This document shows positions 63,466-64,000 of a DNA stretch of 64,000 nt, piece by piece. Within the stretch, counting starts at the first letter, position 1. Every line of letters starts with the position of its first letter. The translations under genes and the position numbers were made by a program. Below the pieces are notes generated by a model, which was not told the DNA's origin, made no database searches, and saw only the letters and a program-made list of their open reading frames with translations. The stretch lies in contig NZ_JADILK010000005.1 of the NCBI RefSeq assembly GCF_017355165.1, positions 1 through 64,000 on the forward strand, written 5' to 3'. The DNA comes from Bacillus sp. SD075. Its GTDB lineage: Bacteria > Bacillota > Bacilli > Bacillales > DSM-1321.

Positions 63466-64000
63466 ATGATAAAGGAAAAAGAACGCGGAGAGACAACGGA
63501 ATATGTCTACAATTTATTAAAAGAAAAGATTTTTGAATGGGATTTATCGCCGGGACAAAAAATCAATATCAGCCATTTAACCCGGGAAATCAACATTAGC
63601 GCCATACCTCTCAGAGAAGCATTATCTCGTCTGAACTCTGAGAACTTAGTCATCTTAGAACCAAATAAGGGGTATCGGGTCAGTGACATATTAGATACTG
63701 AAAATATGGCGAAAATGTTGGAGGCCCGGATATTACTGGAGACGCATGCGGTCCGGAATATTATCCGCTTAAATAAAGTAAGCGTGACGGAAGAAATGGC
63801 CGCGCTTACAGATGAAATGTTTTCCACTAACACAGGTGCATCCAACAAAAAAATACTAGATTTTACTCATTTAGATCAACAATTTCATTATGCCATCATG
63901 AATGCTGGAGGAAACCCGTTTTTATTTGAAGCATATAAAGGCATGCACTGTCATCTTCATATAGGCCGGTTTTATCACTTCAAAGGTGAGATCGACCAAA
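63466..64000 (+). CDS. GntR-family regulator with FCD domain (partial, runs off window)
   Basis: The first 178 residues are visible. Residues about 5-75 are the GntR winged helix (EYVYNLLKEKIFEWDLSPGQ, then SAIPLREALSRLNSENLVIL and EPNKGYRVSD). From about residue 80 an FCD effector domain begins (MAKMLEARILLETHAVRNII), with the metal-ligand pattern DFTHLDQQFHYAIMNAGGNP and later HCHLHIGRFYH. FadR/FCD proteins are metabolite-responsive repressors. Divergent from the ALDH/Fe-ADH operon, which it very likely controls. The ATG at 63466 follows TTAGGGGC. Confidence 0.9.
   Translation, partial: MIKEKERGETTEYVYNLLKEKIFEWDLSPGQKINISHLTREINISAIPLREALSRLNSENLVILEPNKGYRVSDILDTENMAKMLEARILLETHAVRNIIRLNKVSVTEEMAALTDEMFSTNTGASNKKILDFTHLDQQFHYAIMNAGGNPFLFEAYKGMHCHLHIGRFYHFKGEIDQ

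Noticed and set aside
1-64000. CRISPR arrays, rRNA, tRNA genes or riboswitches
   Set aside because: I looked for spaced direct repeats, tRNA-like cloverleaf sequences and conserved riboswitch cores and found none; the only tandem repeat is the 14-bp array at 32138.

Overview
The window looks like chromosome from a low-GC, endospore-forming Bacillaceae, most likely a Peribacillus (Bacillus simplex / frigoritolerans group). That placement is inferred. It rests on close protein resemblance to B. subtilis YjcF, YfjN, YuiD, YhaP/YhaQ, YoxD, GabP, CopA-CopZ-CsoR and PhoD-TatA-TatC, on strong AGGAGG-type ribosome binding sites with frequent TTG/GTG starts, and on sporulation-linked genes (two Spo0E-like phosphatases, a Ger(x)C remnant). 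I saw no rRNA, tRNA or CRISPR array.

Layout. 0-3.7 kb: housekeeping genes (MarR regulator, GNAT acetyltransferase, tRNA-dihydrouridine synthase, PAP2-related membrane protein) and an IS3 scrap. 3.7-14.1 kb: a minus-strand group that reads as taurine dissimilation: GabP-like permease, taurine-pyruvate-type aminotransferase, sulfoacetaldehyde acetyltransferase (Xsc), YeiH-type sulfate/sulfite exporter and GntR/UTRA regulator, mixed with phosphonoacetaldehyde hydrolase (PhnX), a PIG-L deacetylase, a lipoprotein and a YitT protein. C-S and C-P cleavage of 2-aminoethyl compounds may share one transporter and one transaminase. 14.5-18.9 kb: a PAS-sigma54 activator divergent from an iron alcohol dehydrogenase with a textbook -24/-12 promoter, then an MHS-family transporter. 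19.0-21.9 kb: phoD-tatA-tatC, a dedicated Tat export operon. 22-28 kb: a Spo0E-like gene, a 2-hydroxyacid dehydrogenase with an MFS anion transporter under a candidate cre site, and a patatin-like lipase. 28-35.3 kb: DinB protein, copA-copZ-csoR copper module, a small membrane protein and the YhaQ/YhaP ABC exporter.

35.7-51.8 kb is the most unusual part. It carries three hxlR/hxlA(B) formaldehyde-fixation loci (A, with a frameshifted regulator; B, regulator plus a wrecked hxlA fused to IS110 debris; C, intact). Between A and B lies an operon for a small zinc-ribbon protein, zwf, gnd and pgi. HPS, PHI, Pgi, Zwf and Gnd together form the complete dissimilatory ribulose monophosphate cycle (formaldehyde to CO2). 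A fourth copy of the hxl promoter motif sits in front of the zwf operon, suggesting co-induction by HxlR. The intervals are littered with decayed IS3, IS110 and serine-recombinase genes, and a YitT gene has been fused by deletion to the tail of a DeoR regulator.

51.8-55.9 kb is a decay zone (Ger(x)C, recombinase tail, DUF3967-type protein, DoxX and DUF2269 pseudogenes). 55.9-64 kb is a minus-strand catabolic operon (aldehyde dehydrogenase, two iron alcohol dehydrogenases, MFS anion transporter, succinate-semialdehyde-type dehydrogenase) with a divergent GntR/FCD regulator that runs off the window end; its substrate is not evident.
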